Positions 31,929 to 41,432 of a stretch of DNA of 64,000 nucleotides are shown one piece after another. A program made the position numbers and the translations under genes. The notes below the pieces were generated by a model. The model saw nothing but the letters and a program-made list of their open reading frames with translations, made no database searches and was not told the origin of the DNA. The stretch is taken from assembly GCA_035566895.1 (NCBI GenBank), contig DATMQA010000110.1, positions 15,949-79,948 on the forward strand, in the 5' to 3' direction. Numbering within the stretch: position 1 is the stretch's first letter; every line of letters begins with the position of its first letter. The stretch is from DATMQA01 sp035566895. GTDB lineage: Bacteria > Verrucomicrobiota > Verrucomicrobiia > Limisphaerales > UBA8199.

Positions 31929-34508
31929 ATGCGGAAGCTGATACTGACGTGCGGCCTCTCGCCCGGGGATATCGTGATGCTGACGGCAGCCGTGAGGGAT
32001 TTGCATCGTTGCTACCCTCACCGGTTTCTTACGGATGTCCGTACGCCGTGTCCCGATTTATGGGAGCACAATCCCTTCATCACCAAACTCTCCGATGACG
32101 AACCCGGGGTTGAACGCCTTGACTGTTCTTATCCTCTGATCGACCGCTCCAATGATACTCCGTACCACTGCCTTCACGGTTTTGTCGAGTTCCTCAACGA
32201 ACGCCTGAAACTCTCAATGCGGCCGACCGCGTTCAAAGGCGACATTCACCTCTCCGCGCAGGAGAAGGCATGGTACTCGCAAGTGCATGAATGGACGGGT
32301 CAGAATATCCCCTTTTGGATTGTTGCCGCCGGCGGGAAATACGATGTGACGATTAAATGGTGGCAAACCCAGCGCTACCAGGAGGTGGTCGATCATTTTC
32401 GCGGCAAGATCCAGTTCGTACAGGTAGGCCAACAAGGCCACCATCACCCCCGGCTCGAGAGCGTTATCGACCTGCGCGGAAAAACCAGTCTCCGCGAACT
32501 GGTGCGCCTGGTCTATCACTCCCAAGGCGTGCTGTGCTCGGTAACCGCCCTCATGCATTTGGCCGCCGCCGTCGAAACAAAGCATGGACGGGGGGCCAAC
32601 CGCCCTTGTGTTGTGGTTGCGGGAGGGCGCGAGCCGGCGCACTGGGAGGCCTACCCGGAGCATCAGTTTATCCATACCATCGGAGCGATCCCCTGTTGCC
32701 AAAATGGCGGGTGCTGGCGTGACCGGGTGGTCGCATTGGGAGACGGCGAGAGGCGCGACCGCCGCGAGAACCGGTGCGTTGATGTCCGGCACGGTCTTCC
32801 CCGCTGCCTGGAGCTAATAACTCCTGCCGAGGTGATCCGGCGAATTGAATTGTACTTTCAAGGCGGAGCTGTCCGAAACCTTACAGCTTCACAGCGTGCG
32901 GCAGCCCGGCGGGGTGTCGCCGCCACGGCCCGTAACGGGTTTGATAAGCAGCCTTTGAACATTCATGAGGCCGGCTTGGCGTGCAGCGAATTTATAAAAA
33001 CAATTCCGCAGTATCCGGCCCTTTACGACGGCCGGGGCATTGTTATGTGCGGTGGCGGAGTCCGCTATTTCACCTGTGCCTGGGTTTGCATCAATATTTT
33101 GAGGCGAGTAGGCTGCAAATTGCCGATTGAGTTTTGGTACCTGGGTCCGCGGGAGGTGAGCAAGCATATGGCGGGGCTGTTGAAGCCTTTGGGAGTGGAA
33201 TGCCGGGACGCCATGAAAGTGAGAAAAAGATTCCCTGCGCGGATTCTCCACGGCTGGGAGCTTAAACCCTATGCGATTCTGCATTCCCGTTTCCGAGAGG
33301 TCCTGCTGCTCGATGCCGACAACGTTCCCGTGGTTGATCCCGAGTTCCTTTTTGAGACGCCGCAATTTATGAAGACGGGCGCGGTCTTTTGGCCGGACTT
33401 CAAGAGACCCTATGGTCAAAAGGCAAAGGCCATATGGCGCAGTTGTGGTATGCGTCTGCCGAAAGAAGGGGAGTTTGAGACCGGTCAAATTCTCGTGGAC
33501 AAGGCCCGCGCCTGGAGGGCGCTTTGCCTGACCCTGTGGTTCAACGAAAACTCCGATTTTTATTACCGGTATGTGCATGGTGATAAGGAAACCTTCCATC
33601 TTGCGTTCCGAAAGCTTAGGCAAAACTACTCCCTTGTGCCAAAGCCCATCCAGCCTTTGAAGGCGACCATGTGCCAGCACGACTTTCTCGGCGGGCGGAT
33701 TTTTCAACATCGCAACTTGGATAAATGGGACCTGTTGTTGCAGAATCAGCGCATCAGAGGTTTCTGGTTCGAGCCGGAGTGCCGGGAATATATAAGGCAA
33801 CTTCAGCGGGTCTGGGATGGCACCGTTCGTCTCCCCTTCCCGGCAAAACGTGGCGCCCCATTCCTCTCCACAGGCAACGGCCAATTGCCAAGGATCCTCC
33901 CCGTGATGATTTCGTGTGCCGAAAGGGAGGAGCTGCGAAAGCAAACCCTTCAAAATCTCGCTGAAACAGACTGGGGCGCCGAGCCCGTTTATGTCGAACT
34001 CGACCACCACCAGGGCGACGACCATGAGCTAAGGCAGACGCGATGTGCCTTTCGGGCGCTGCAAGCTGGATTGGAAGGCGACCCTGACTATATTCTCTTT
34101 CTCGAAGACGATTTGGATTTTAACCGGCACCTCCGCTACAACTTGCAATCTTGGAAACCGCTCAACACACGCCAGATAACTCTTGCAGGCTTGTATAACC
34201 CGCAGCTGCGAGAGTTGGCGTGTGATGTGAGAAACCAGGCCCGGCTCATAGACCCCAAATCGATCTTCGGCAGCCAGGCCTTCCTCCTCTCCCGGGAAAC
34301 CGCGAAACATGTCATCCGGCACTGGAAACAGGTGCCAGGGAAGCAGGATATAAAGATCTCCCGCTTGGCTGGCCGCCTTGGAGGGCCCGTGCTCTATCAC
34401 GCCCCCTCCCTGGTCGAGCATACCGGCCGAGACAGCGTCTGGGGTGGACGGTTTCATCGGGCGATCGATTTCGACCGAAGTTGGCGGCGGCCGGTCACAA
34501 AGGGCTGA
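31929..34508 (+). CDS. three-domain fused glycosyltransferase (GT9-like + alpha-mannosyltransferase-like + GT25/GT2-like)
   Basis: 859 residues from ATG 31929 (MRKLILTCGLSPGDIV); an upstream TTG would only add a non-homologous leader. Residues 1-300 are heptosyltransferase-like, with CGLSPGDIVMLTAAVRDLHR and VTALMHLAAAVETKHG in place of the usual DSGPMH region. Residues about 350-600 resemble fungal-type alpha-mannosyltransferases (MNN1/GT71), with VLLLDADNVPVVDPEFLF containing the DXD at Asp462 and VFWPDFKRP. Residues about 650-850 have a second GT-A unit with PDYILFLEDDLDFNRHL (EDD near 726-728) and SIFGSQAFLLSRETAKHVI. No signal peptide, so cytoplasmic. The domain assignments for parts 2 and 3 are by motif only. 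Confidence 0.7.
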   Translation: MRKLILTCGLSPGDIVMLTAAVRDLHRCYPHRFLTDVRTPCPDLWEHNPFITKLSDDEPGVERLDCSYPLIDRSNDTPYHCLHGFVEFLNERLKLSMRPTAFKGDIHLSAQEKAWYSQVHEWTGQNIPFWIVAAGGKYDVTIKWWQTQRYQEVVDHFRGKIQFVQVGQQGHHHPRLESVIDLRGKTSLRELVRLVYHSQGVLCSVTALMHLAAAVETKHGRGANRPCVVVAGGREPAHWEAYPEHQFIHTIGAIPCCQNGGCWRDRVVALGDGERRDRRENRCVDVRHGLPRCLELITPAEVIRRIELYFQGGAVRNLTASQRAAARRGVAATARNGFDKQPLNIHEAGLACSEFIKTIPQYPALYDGRGIVMCGGGVRYFTCAWVCINILRRVGCKLPIEFWYLGPREVSKHMAGLLKPLGVECRDAMKVRKRFPARILHGWELKPYAILHSRFREVLLLDADNVPVVDPEFLFETPQFMKTGAVFWPDFKRPYGQKAKAIWRSCGMRLPKEGEFETGQILVDKARAWRALCLTLWFNENSDFYYRYVHGDKETFHLAFRKLRQNYSLVPKPIQPLKATMCQHDFLGGRIFQHRNLDKWDLLLQNQRIRGFWFEPECREYIRQLQRVWDGTVRLPFPAKRGAPFLSTGNGQLPRILPVMISCAEREELRKQTLQNLAETDWGAEPVYVELDHHQGDDHELRQTRCAFRALQAGLEGDPDYILFLEDDLDFNRHLRYNLQSWKPLNTRQITLAGLYNPQLRELACDVRNQARLIDPKSIFGSQAFLLSRETAKHVIRHWKQVPGKQDIKISRLAGRLGGPVLYHAPSLVEHTGRDSVWGGRFHRAIDFDRSWRRPVTKG

Positions 34509-34706
34509 GTGGGGATGCAGTGCAGTGTGAGTAGCGGGCGTGTGTTGAGCGGTCAGGCGCCTAAGCAAATTGCACCGGCTTGAAAAACCGGGTGTTGAAA
34601 AATCGGGTTGCTTGCGGGACTCGTGGAGCTTTAAATACGCCCGTTGGTCAGCCAATATGCACCAGGTGCTTTCAACCGATCACCGCTAACAACCGGTCCG
34701 AAACGA

Positions 34707-37700
34707 ATGGCCTCCGCTTCCGCCTCCGCCCGGCGCCCGCCCAGCATCCCCGATCACGAGTTACTTCGCTGCATCGGGCGAGGCAGTTACGGAGAGGTGT
34801 GGCTGGCGCGCAGTCGTCTCGGAGTCTATCGGGCGGTCAAAATTGTCGAGCGAGAGTCCTTCGAGGATGAGAAGCCCTTCGAGCGTGAGTTGTCGGGCAT
34901 CCGCAAGTTTGAACCGATCTCCCGCTCGCACGAGGGGTTCATCGACATTCTCCATGTGGGCATCGATGATGAACATGGTTGTTTTTATTACGTGATGGAG
35001 TTGGGGGATGATCAGGAGCGCGGGCAAGCCATCGACGTGGAACATTACTCGCCCAAGACCCTCTCCAAGGAACTCTCGGTGCGGAGCAGGCTGTCCTGGC
35101 AGCAGTCACTGGAATTGGGTCTGGCGCTGAGCCGGGCTCTGGCTGAGCTTCACAAGCGAGGATTGGTTCATCGGGACGTCAAACCATCAAATATCATTTT
35201 CGTCAATGGCGTGCCCAAGCTTGCAGACATTGGTTTGGTGGCCGATATCGATGACGCCCGGTCTTTTGTCGGGACCGAAGGTTTTATTCCGCCGGAAGGT
35301 CCCGGAACACCGCAGGCGGATGTCTATGGCCTCGGGAAGGTGCTCTACGAGGCTTGCACTGGACTGGACCGGCTGAACTTTCCTGAACTGCCAACCTATT
35401 GGGACACCTTCCCTGAAAGGGAGCGGTTCCTTGAACTCAACGAGGTCATTCTCCACGCCTGCAGGAACGAAGCCGCCCGCCGTTACCAATCCGCCTGGGA
35501 CATGCATGCGGAGATGGTGATCCTGGCAAATGGAAAGTCGGTTAAACGTTTGAGAGTGTTGGAACGCCGAGTGTCCCTGGTGAAGCGGGTCGCGGTTGCT
35601 TTATCATTGGCGCTCCTTGTGCTGGCGCCCTTCGGCTACCAGTTTTATAGGGAACGAGCAATTTCGGCGGAACGACGCGAAAGGCAGGTCGGCGCCAATA
35701 TCGCGTATGGAAATCGTGCGCTGGAGGCCGGCGACTTGACCGGTGCGCTGCCGTATTATGCTGAGGCTCTGGCTCTCGACCAGGGCAAACCTAATGCCCA
35801 GGCGCAACACAGGCTTAGGTTCGGTTCCGTGCTGAGGCAATGCCCTAAGCTGCTCCACCTTTGGTTCACAGGCAGGGAGAGCGAATGTGTGGCCATGAGC
35901 CCTGATGGGCGGACCGTACTGAATATTGAATTCTTCGGGCAAGCTCAACTCTTCAACTCGACCAATGGGAAACCTTTGACACCAAACTTTGGTCAGAATC
36001 AGGGGCTTCGCCGGGGGGCGTTCAGCCCTGATGGACGGCTGATCGTTACCGCCAGTGAAGACAAGACCGCGTGCCTTTGGGACGCACAGGACGGTCGGTT
36101 TCTTCGGCGGCTAGACCATCCCGACAAAGTGATGAGCGCGGCATTCAGCCCCGATGGCCGCCATATTGTTACCGCCTGCGATGATCACATGGGTCGAGTA
36201 TGGAGTGCGGAAACGGGCGCTCTCGAAATCGTTCTCAAGGGACATACAGACGCCGTTCTGAGCGCAGCATTCAGCCCCGGTGGCAAATACATCGTTACTT
36301 CCGGTCGAGATAACACGGCGCGAATTTGGGAAAGCGCGACGGGGAGGCCCCACGGACAACCGCTCCCACATCCCCCGGGCTGGGTGACTGACGCCCAGTT
36401 CAGTCCCGACGGTTGCAAACTTATCACCGCGTGTGGGGACCATCGCGCGCGAGTCTGGGATGTGGCCTCTGGCCGAATGATCCAACCTGAATTGATTCAC
36501 CGCGACGTCGTCAGAACCGCCACCTTCAGCCCCGACGGCCAGTTTATCCTTACGGCCAGTTTGGACGGGACGGTTGGGCTCTGGGATGGGGCGACTCATC
36601 AGCCGCTTAATCCCAACCCGGTTCTGCGACATAGCGACCGGGTAACCCACGCTGCTTTCAGTTCGGATGGCCACCAAATCATAACCAGTTGTATTGACGG
36701 AACGGTGCGGATTTGGGACTTGGCGGGCGTCGTGGTCGCTCCTCGGCCTGTGCACGCCATTTTCAGCGACGATGGAAATCGATTCCTAACCGTTACGAAC
36801 GGTCGGATTCAAGTTTGCGAAACGGTTTCGAAGCGGGCCGTCTCCGCTGAAATACGGCCTGCGTTGCCGGTCAAGAAAGCGATTCTAAACTGGGATGGCC
36901 ACTTCGTTTTGACTCTCGGCGCCAACAGTCAAAAGGAAGGACAAACCAAGGTGGAGACCTGGGATGTCGCAACTGGCCGGCAGCAAGGGCCCCCGTTATT
37001 CTTCACCAACGAACCGGCCGGCATGGTGCTCAGCAGCAACGGCGCAATCTTATTAACGCTTGATCCCTGTAAAATCCAAACCTGGAATGTGCGCGAGGGA
37101 TCGAGTTTGGCCTGCCTCGTCGCGAGCAAAAATTTGTTTACTAATGCAACTATCAACCCTGCCGGCAGCTCTGCCGCAGCCTGGGGTGGCGCGGAAGTTA
37201 GCGTATTCAGCACAATGACCGGGCAAGAGTTATTCGCACCCCTTAGCCATCCCTTTCCAGTCACTCATGCCGAATTTAGCCCCGATGGACTCCGCCTGGT
37301 GAGCTGCGGCGCCGACCCCTTCTTTACCAGATGCTATGCTCAATCGTGGGACGCGGTTTCAGGACATCCGGCAGGTCCCCATCTCAATCACAGCGATGGC
37401 GTCGTTTGGGCCACCTTCAGTCCCGATGGCAGCCGCATTGCCACGGCCAGCGAGGATTTTACCGCTAGCATCTGGGACCCTTCAACTGGCAATCCGGTTG
37501 CCGCCGGTCTTCTCCATCAAGAGCATGTTTGGACGTCGATTTTTAGCACGCACGGGAAATGGCTCGCAACGGCCAGTTCGGACCAGACTGCTCGCGTCTG
37601 GAGCGCACAAACAGGCGACCCTTTGACCCCTGCGCTGCGCCACCTGCAGCCGTTGAGATGTGCGCGATTTCTGGCCTCTGACACGCGCCTGATCACCTTT

Positions 37701-38066
37701 GACAGGAACGGCGACGCCTCAGTCTGGGAGTTGCCGGTGGAGAGCAAGCCCGCTGCCGACCTCGTCGGCCTTGCGCATCTCCTTTGCGGTGGCAGAATCA
37801 ACCCCGCCCTTGGCCTAAGACCCACTTCCTCGGAACCGCTGCAGAATCTCTGGGAAAGACTCCGGAGCAAATACCCTGAATGTTTCGAGACTTCGAAGGA
37901 AGACGCCTCAGCCTGGCACGAGTTCGAGGCTGAGGAGAGTGAACTTGAGGCAAACTGGGCTGTGGCGGCCTTTCATTGGGAGCGGCTGTCCTACATAAGG
38001 CCGGATGACCCGGTGGTGCTCCGGCGTTGCGCCGAACTCAAGCATTACCTAAAACCCTTAGACTGA
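34707..38066 (+). CDS. membrane Ser/Thr protein kinase with WD40 repeat sensor domain
   Basis: 1119 residues from ATG 34707 (MASASASARRPPS). Kinase domain about residues 15-285: IGRGSYGEVWLAR glycine loop, Lys45 in YRAVKIVE, HRDVKPSN (His155-Arg-Asp157), and ADIG instead of DFG. One membrane helix at about 297-315 (VAVALSLALLVLAPFGYQFY), then a TPR-like stretch (GNRALEAGDLTGALPYYAEALAL) and 11 or more WD40 repeats with AFSPDGRLIVTASEDKTACLWD-type units to about residue 1040, probably one or two propellers on the outer side. This Hanks-type layout is typical of Planctomycetes and Verrucomicrobia. DIG for DFG is common among bacterial WD40 kinases. It follows the glycosyltransferase gene by 200 bp. 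Confidence 0.9.
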   Translation: MASASASARRPPSIPDHELLRCIGRGSYGEVWLARSRLGVYRAVKIVERESFEDEKPFERELSGIRKFEPISRSHEGFIDILHVGIDDEHGCFYYVMELGDDQERGQAIDVEHYSPKTLSKELSVRSRLSWQQSLELGLALSRALAELHKRGLVHRDVKPSNIIFVNGVPKLADIGLVADIDDARSFVGTEGFIPPEGPGTPQADVYGLGKVLYEACTGLDRLNFPELPTYWDTFPERERFLELNEVILHACRNEAARRYQSAWDMHAEMVILANGKSVKRLRVLERRVSLVKRVAVALSLALLVLAPFGYQFYRERAISAERRERQVGANIAYGNRALEAGDLTGALPYYAEALALDQGKPNAQAQHRLRFGSVLRQCPKLLHLWFTGRESECVAMSPDGRTVLNIEFFGQAQLFNSTNGKPLTPNFGQNQGLRRGAFSPDGRLIVTASEDKTACLWDAQDGRFLRRLDHPDKVMSAAFSPDGRHIVTACDDHMGRVWSAETGALEIVLKGHTDAVLSAAFSPGGKYIVTSGRDNTARIWESATGRPHGQPLPHPPGWVTDAQFSPDGCKLITACGDHRARVWDVASGRMIQPELIHRDVVRTATFSPDGQFILTASLDGTVGLWDGATHQPLNPNPVLRHSDRVTHAAFSSDGHQIITSCIDGTVRIWDLAGVVVAPRPVHAIFSDDGNRFLTVTNGRIQVCETVSKRAVSAEIRPALPVKKAILNWDGHFVLTLGANSQKEGQTKVETWDVATGRQQGPPLFFTNEPAGMVLSSNGAILLTLDPCKIQTWNVREGSSLACLVASKNLFTNATINPAGSSAAAWGGAEVSVFSTMTGQELFAPLSHPFPVTHAEFSPDGLRLVSCGADPFFTRCYAQSWDAVSGHPAGPHLNHSDGVVWATFSPDGSRIATASEDFTASIWDPSTGNPVAAGLLHQEHVWTSIFSTHGKWLATASSDQTARVWSAQTGDPLTPALRHLQPLRCARFLASDTRLITFDRNGDASVWELPVESKPAADLVGLAHLLCGGRINPALGLRPTSSEPLQNLWERLRSKYPECFETSKEDASAWHEFEAEESELEANWAVAAFHWERLSYIRPDDPVVLRRCAELKHYLKPLD

Positions 38067-38438
38067 CCGTTCGCGACCGCAGGCCTTTCCGGTCACTGCC
38101 ACCGGCCAGTCTCAAGGAGCCATGTTCCCAGCCCATGGTCACGGCGCGTTCCGCTGCTAACGGTCGTCTCCTCTTACCGCACTGGAACCACATCAATGCT
38201 TGGGCTCGCCATTCGATTTGATAGAAAAATTATCTTTTCCTATCTGCTGATACGGAGGCACTTACACAAATCACCAAATTTTTCACCAGATTTTTTGCAA
38301 GATTCTTCATTTTCTTACGAATTAAGGATAGAAGCCTGTCACTTAACCTGCTGAAACGGCCCCCCTGACGCGAGGGCGCAGAGAACCAGCGGCAGTCGAG
38401 TTGGGCTCGAAACAAAACAATAAAACGACCGAGTCCTT
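38067..38438. other. intergenic region upstream of the S53 protease
   Basis: No gene is supported. AT-rich in its second half, containing the 36-nt element shared with the sigma factor leader (38289-38324). Confidence 0.5.
38289..38324 (+). promoter_or_regulatory. 36-nt element shared with 30407-30442 (copy 2)
   Basis: Begins GATTTTTTG and ends ACGAATTA, with 28 of 36 positions identical to copy 1 and no gap. It lies 115 bp before the S53 protease start. Both copies precede a plus-strand gene in the same orientation, so a shared regulator or sigma factor is plausible. Confidence 0.5.
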
Positions 38439-40094
38439 ATGGCCTTGAGCAAACAACGAACTATCCTCGCTGGCAGCGACAAACAGATGCTCCCGCGCGC
38501 GAAACCCATCGGGAAGGTTGACCCCCACCAGCAGCTTGAAATTACGGTGCTGCTTCGTCCGCGCGCCGCCGCGACCTACGCCGACCGGGCCATGCAACTC
38601 GGCGGCGAATTACCGGCGGACAGGCAGTACCTGAGCCGCCAGCAACTGAGTGACACCCACGGCGCCGACCCGGCGGATGTGGCTCAAATCGATGCCTTCG
38701 CCCATGCGCACCACCTAACTATCGTCCAGACCCATCTGGAGCGCCGGACGGTGCGCCTCGCGGGAACGGTGGCTGACCTCACAAGCGCGTTCCGGCCGAA
38801 TTTGAAGAATTACCGTCTGGGCACACGCGCTTTCCGAGGCCGCACCGGCCCACTCTCTCTTCCGAAGGAACTCGATCAAATTGTTCTCGGTGTATTCGGG
38901 TTCGATAATCGCCCGGTCGCGCAGCCGCATTACCGCCGGGCGCCCGCCGCTCGCAAAACCGGCAGGGCCTCGCCTCGCAACGCCACCGGCGGCAGCTTCA
39001 CGCCCCCGGAAGTGGCGGCGCTTTACGATTTCCCTGCCGGCCTGGACGGCTCGGGCCAGTGCATCGCTCTCATCGAACTTAACGATATGGATAAAAACGG
39101 AAACGTGACCGGGACCGGCTACGCCGCCGCCGACCTCCAAACCTATTTCCAGAAGCTTAAGCTCCCCCTGCCGCCGGTGGCCGCTATCGGCGTTGGCGGC
39201 GGGCGCAATGCTCCCGGCCCGGACCCAAACGCGGATGGCGAAGTAATGCTCGACATCGAGGTGGCAGGGGCCGTCGCGCCCGCGGCCAACATCGCGGTCT
39301 ATTTTGCGCCGGACACCGACCAGGGCTTCCTCGATGCTATTCATGCGGCGGTGCACGACGATGTGCGCAAGCCTTCAGTCATCTCGATAAGCTGGGGCAG
39401 TTCCGAGGATTCCTGGACGGACCAGTTTCGCAGTGCGTTTGACCAGGCCTTTCAAGATGCGGCCATGTTGGGAGTCACGGTCTGCTGCGCCGCAGGCGAC
39501 AACGGTTCAGCCGATCAGGGCACGGCCGATCGAGACGGAAGTCCGCATGTGGATTTTCCTGCATCCAGCCCGTTCGCGCTGGCCTGCGGGGGAACGAAAC
39601 TGCTCGGGTCCGGCACTCGGATCGCCAATGAATCGGTTTGGAATGAGGGCAATGCCGGGGGAGCGGGCGGCGGTGGCGTCAGCAATTGCTTCCCACCCCC
39701 CGCATACCAGACGGCCCTTAAGGTGCCTCTTTCACCCAACGGGAAACCTGGCCGAGGCGTGCCCGATGTGGCCGGCGATGCCGACCCGCAGACAGGTTAT
39801 CAGGTGCGGGTGGGCGGCCAGAATACAGTGATTGGCGGTACCAGTGCGGTTGCCCCTTTGTTTGCCGGGTTGTTAGCCAGGATAAACCAGCAGTTGGCCA
39901 AATTGAGCAAACCTCCCGTCGGGTTCATGAACCCTATTCTCTACAAAAACCCGGGAGTTTTCCACGACATCGTCGAGGGCAACAACGACATCGATGGCAG
40001 CCTGCGCAAATACAACGCTGGTCCGGGTTGGGACGCCTGCACTGGCCTCGGCAGCCCCGATGGCGCTACATTAATGCAAACCCTGGGAGCTTAA
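38439..40094 (+). CDS. S53 family (sedolisin/kumamolisin) serine-carboxyl peptidase with prodomain
   Basis: 551 residues. Residues 25-170 are a pro-kumamolisin activation domain (LLRPRAAATYADRAMQLGG, TVRLAGTVADLTSAF, VLGVFGFDNRP). The catalytic domain shows Glu268 and Asp272 in DGEVMLDIEVAG, the oxyanion Asp354 in AAGDNGSADQG, and the nucleophile Ser469 in VIGGTSAVAPLFAG. A C-terminal Ca-binding region follows (DIVEGNND). No N-terminal signal peptide is seen, unlike most S53 enzymes, which act outside the cell at acidic pH. The next gene starts 6 bp after its stop. Confidence 0.92.
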   Translation: MALSKQRTILAGSDKQMLPRAKPIGKVDPHQQLEITVLLRPRAAATYADRAMQLGGELPADRQYLSRQQLSDTHGADPADVAQIDAFAHAHHLTIVQTHLERRTVRLAGTVADLTSAFRPNLKNYRLGTRAFRGRTGPLSLPKELDQIVLGVFGFDNRPVAQPHYRRAPAARKTGRASPRNATGGSFTPPEVAALYDFPAGLDGSGQCIALIELNDMDKNGNVTGTGYAAADLQTYFQKLKLPLPPVAAIGVGGGRNAPGPDPNADGEVMLDIEVAGAVAPAANIAVYFAPDTDQGFLDAIHAAVHDDVRKPSVISISWGSSEDSWTDQFRSAFDQAFQDAAMLGVTVCCAAGDNGSADQGTADRDGSPHVDFPASSPFALACGGTKLLGSGTRIANESVWNEGNAGGAGGGGVSNCFPPPAYQTALKVPLSPNGKPGRGVPDVAGDADPQTGYQVRVGGQNTVIGGTSAVAPLFAGLLARINQQLAKLSKPPVGFMNPILYKNPGVFHDIVEGNNDIDGSLRKYNAGPGWDACTGLGSPDGATLMQTLGA

Positions 40095-40099
40095 CCTTT

Positions 40100-41419
40100 A
40101 TGCAAAACATCAACCAAATCCAAACCCTCATCGTCCTCATGTTCGAAAACCGGTCCTTCGACCATCTCATGGGCTATCTGGGCCTGCCCCCTCACAACAA
40201 AGATGTCGAGGGACTCCAAAAAATTCCGGGATTCACCAACGATTACAACGGCTCCCCGTACCCCATCTTCCGCCTCGCCAATCCCAGCCAGAAGCTGCCC
40301 GACGATCCCCCGCACGAGCGGGAGAACATCGGCACCCAGCTCGACCCGGACGGCGACTACAGCTACTCCATGAAAGGCTTCGTCCGCAGTTACGCCTCGG
40401 TTCGCCAGGTCAACCCGGGCGACCAACCCATGGTCATGGGCTATTACACCGCCGACGATGTGCCTTCGACGCATTTCTTCGCGACCAACTACGCCATTTG
40501 CGACCATTGGTTCACTCCCATCCCCACCGGCACCCAGCCCAATCGCCTGATGGCCTTCAGCGGTTACACCCTCAACGACCGCAACCAAAGCGCCATCATT
40601 CCCAAGCAGGATCTTGTTTATGACTGGCTCACCCGCAATAACATCACCTGGCGCGTCTATCATGAGGGCATTCCCTTCTTCATGATGATGGATGATTGGC
40701 ACGTCAAGGTCCTCACCGATGACCACTTCTGCAGCTATGACGATTTCCAGGATGACGTCAACTCCGGCAAGCTCCCCCAGGTCGTCTTCATCGAACCCCG
40801 CTACACCGACGCCCCCCACTTCGAAACCGCCTCCGACGACCACGCCCCGTCCCCCGTCACCCCCGGCCAGCAATTCCTCAGTCGCGTCTATTCCGACCTC
40901 ATCACCAGTTGGGCGCAGTGGCAGAAAACCCTCCTGATCGTCAACTACGATGAAAACGGCGGCTTCTTCGACCACGTCAAGCCGCTGCCCATCCCCACCG
41001 CCCCGCCCAATGGAGCCAATTACAAATACGGCCCGTTCCAAACCACCGGCCCGCGCATCCCGGCCTATATCATTTCGCCTTTCGTCAAACCGGGCGCGGT
41101 CTATCACGGCAACCTCGACCACACTTCGGTCCTCAAATGCATCGCGAAACGCTTCGGCAACGGCAGCTACTCTCCCGCCGTGGATGCCCGGCCCGTCGGC
41201 AATATCTGGGATGCTCTCGAACTCGATGCCCCGCGCGGGGACGACGCCGATTTCCCCCCGCCGCCGGTGAACGCCGGCTTTTTGCCCGGCACGACGCCAG
41301 CCCCGAACGACGCCATGCCCCAGGCCTTCGCCGCCGCTGCTGCCAAGGCCAAAGCCGATGCGCCCGCCGCTGCCCAGGCCAAATTCCCCGAACTCTTCAG
41401 CCACTTCGATAATATTTGA
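40100..41419 (+). CDS. phospholipase C/acid phosphatase-type phosphoesterase
   Basis: 439 residues from ATG 40100 (MQNINQIQTLIVLMFENRSFDH), starting 5 bp after the protease stop; upstream in-frame codons overlap that gene. Family motifs: ENRSFDHLMGYL, NRLMAFSG, TWRVYHEGIPFF, VIFIEP as VVFIEPRY, IVNYDENGGFFDHVKPLP, GPRIPAYIISPFVKPGAVYHGNLDHTSVLK. These are the metal/phosphate site and core of the AcpA/PLC superfamily. No signal peptide. The C-terminus is Ala/Lys-rich. Substrate unknown (phospholipid or other phosphoester). Confidence 0.9.
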   Translation: MQNINQIQTLIVLMFENRSFDHLMGYLGLPPHNKDVEGLQKIPGFTNDYNGSPYPIFRLANPSQKLPDDPPHERENIGTQLDPDGDYSYSMKGFVRSYASVRQVNPGDQPMVMGYYTADDVPSTHFFATNYAICDHWFTPIPTGTQPNRLMAFSGYTLNDRNQSAIIPKQDLVYDWLTRNNITWRVYHEGIPFFMMMDDWHVKVLTDDHFCSYDDFQDDVNSGKLPQVVFIEPRYTDAPHFETASDDHAPSPVTPGQQFLSRVYSDLITSWAQWQKTLLIVNYDENGGFFDHVKPLPIPTAPPNGANYKYGPFQTTGPRIPAYIISPFVKPGAVYHGNLDHTSVLKCIAKRFGNGSYSPAVDARPVGNIWDALELDAPRGDDADFPPPPVNAGFLPGTTPAPNDAMPQAFAAAAAKAKADAPAAAQAKFPELFSHFDNI

Positions 41420-41432
41420 AGACGGTCGTCTT

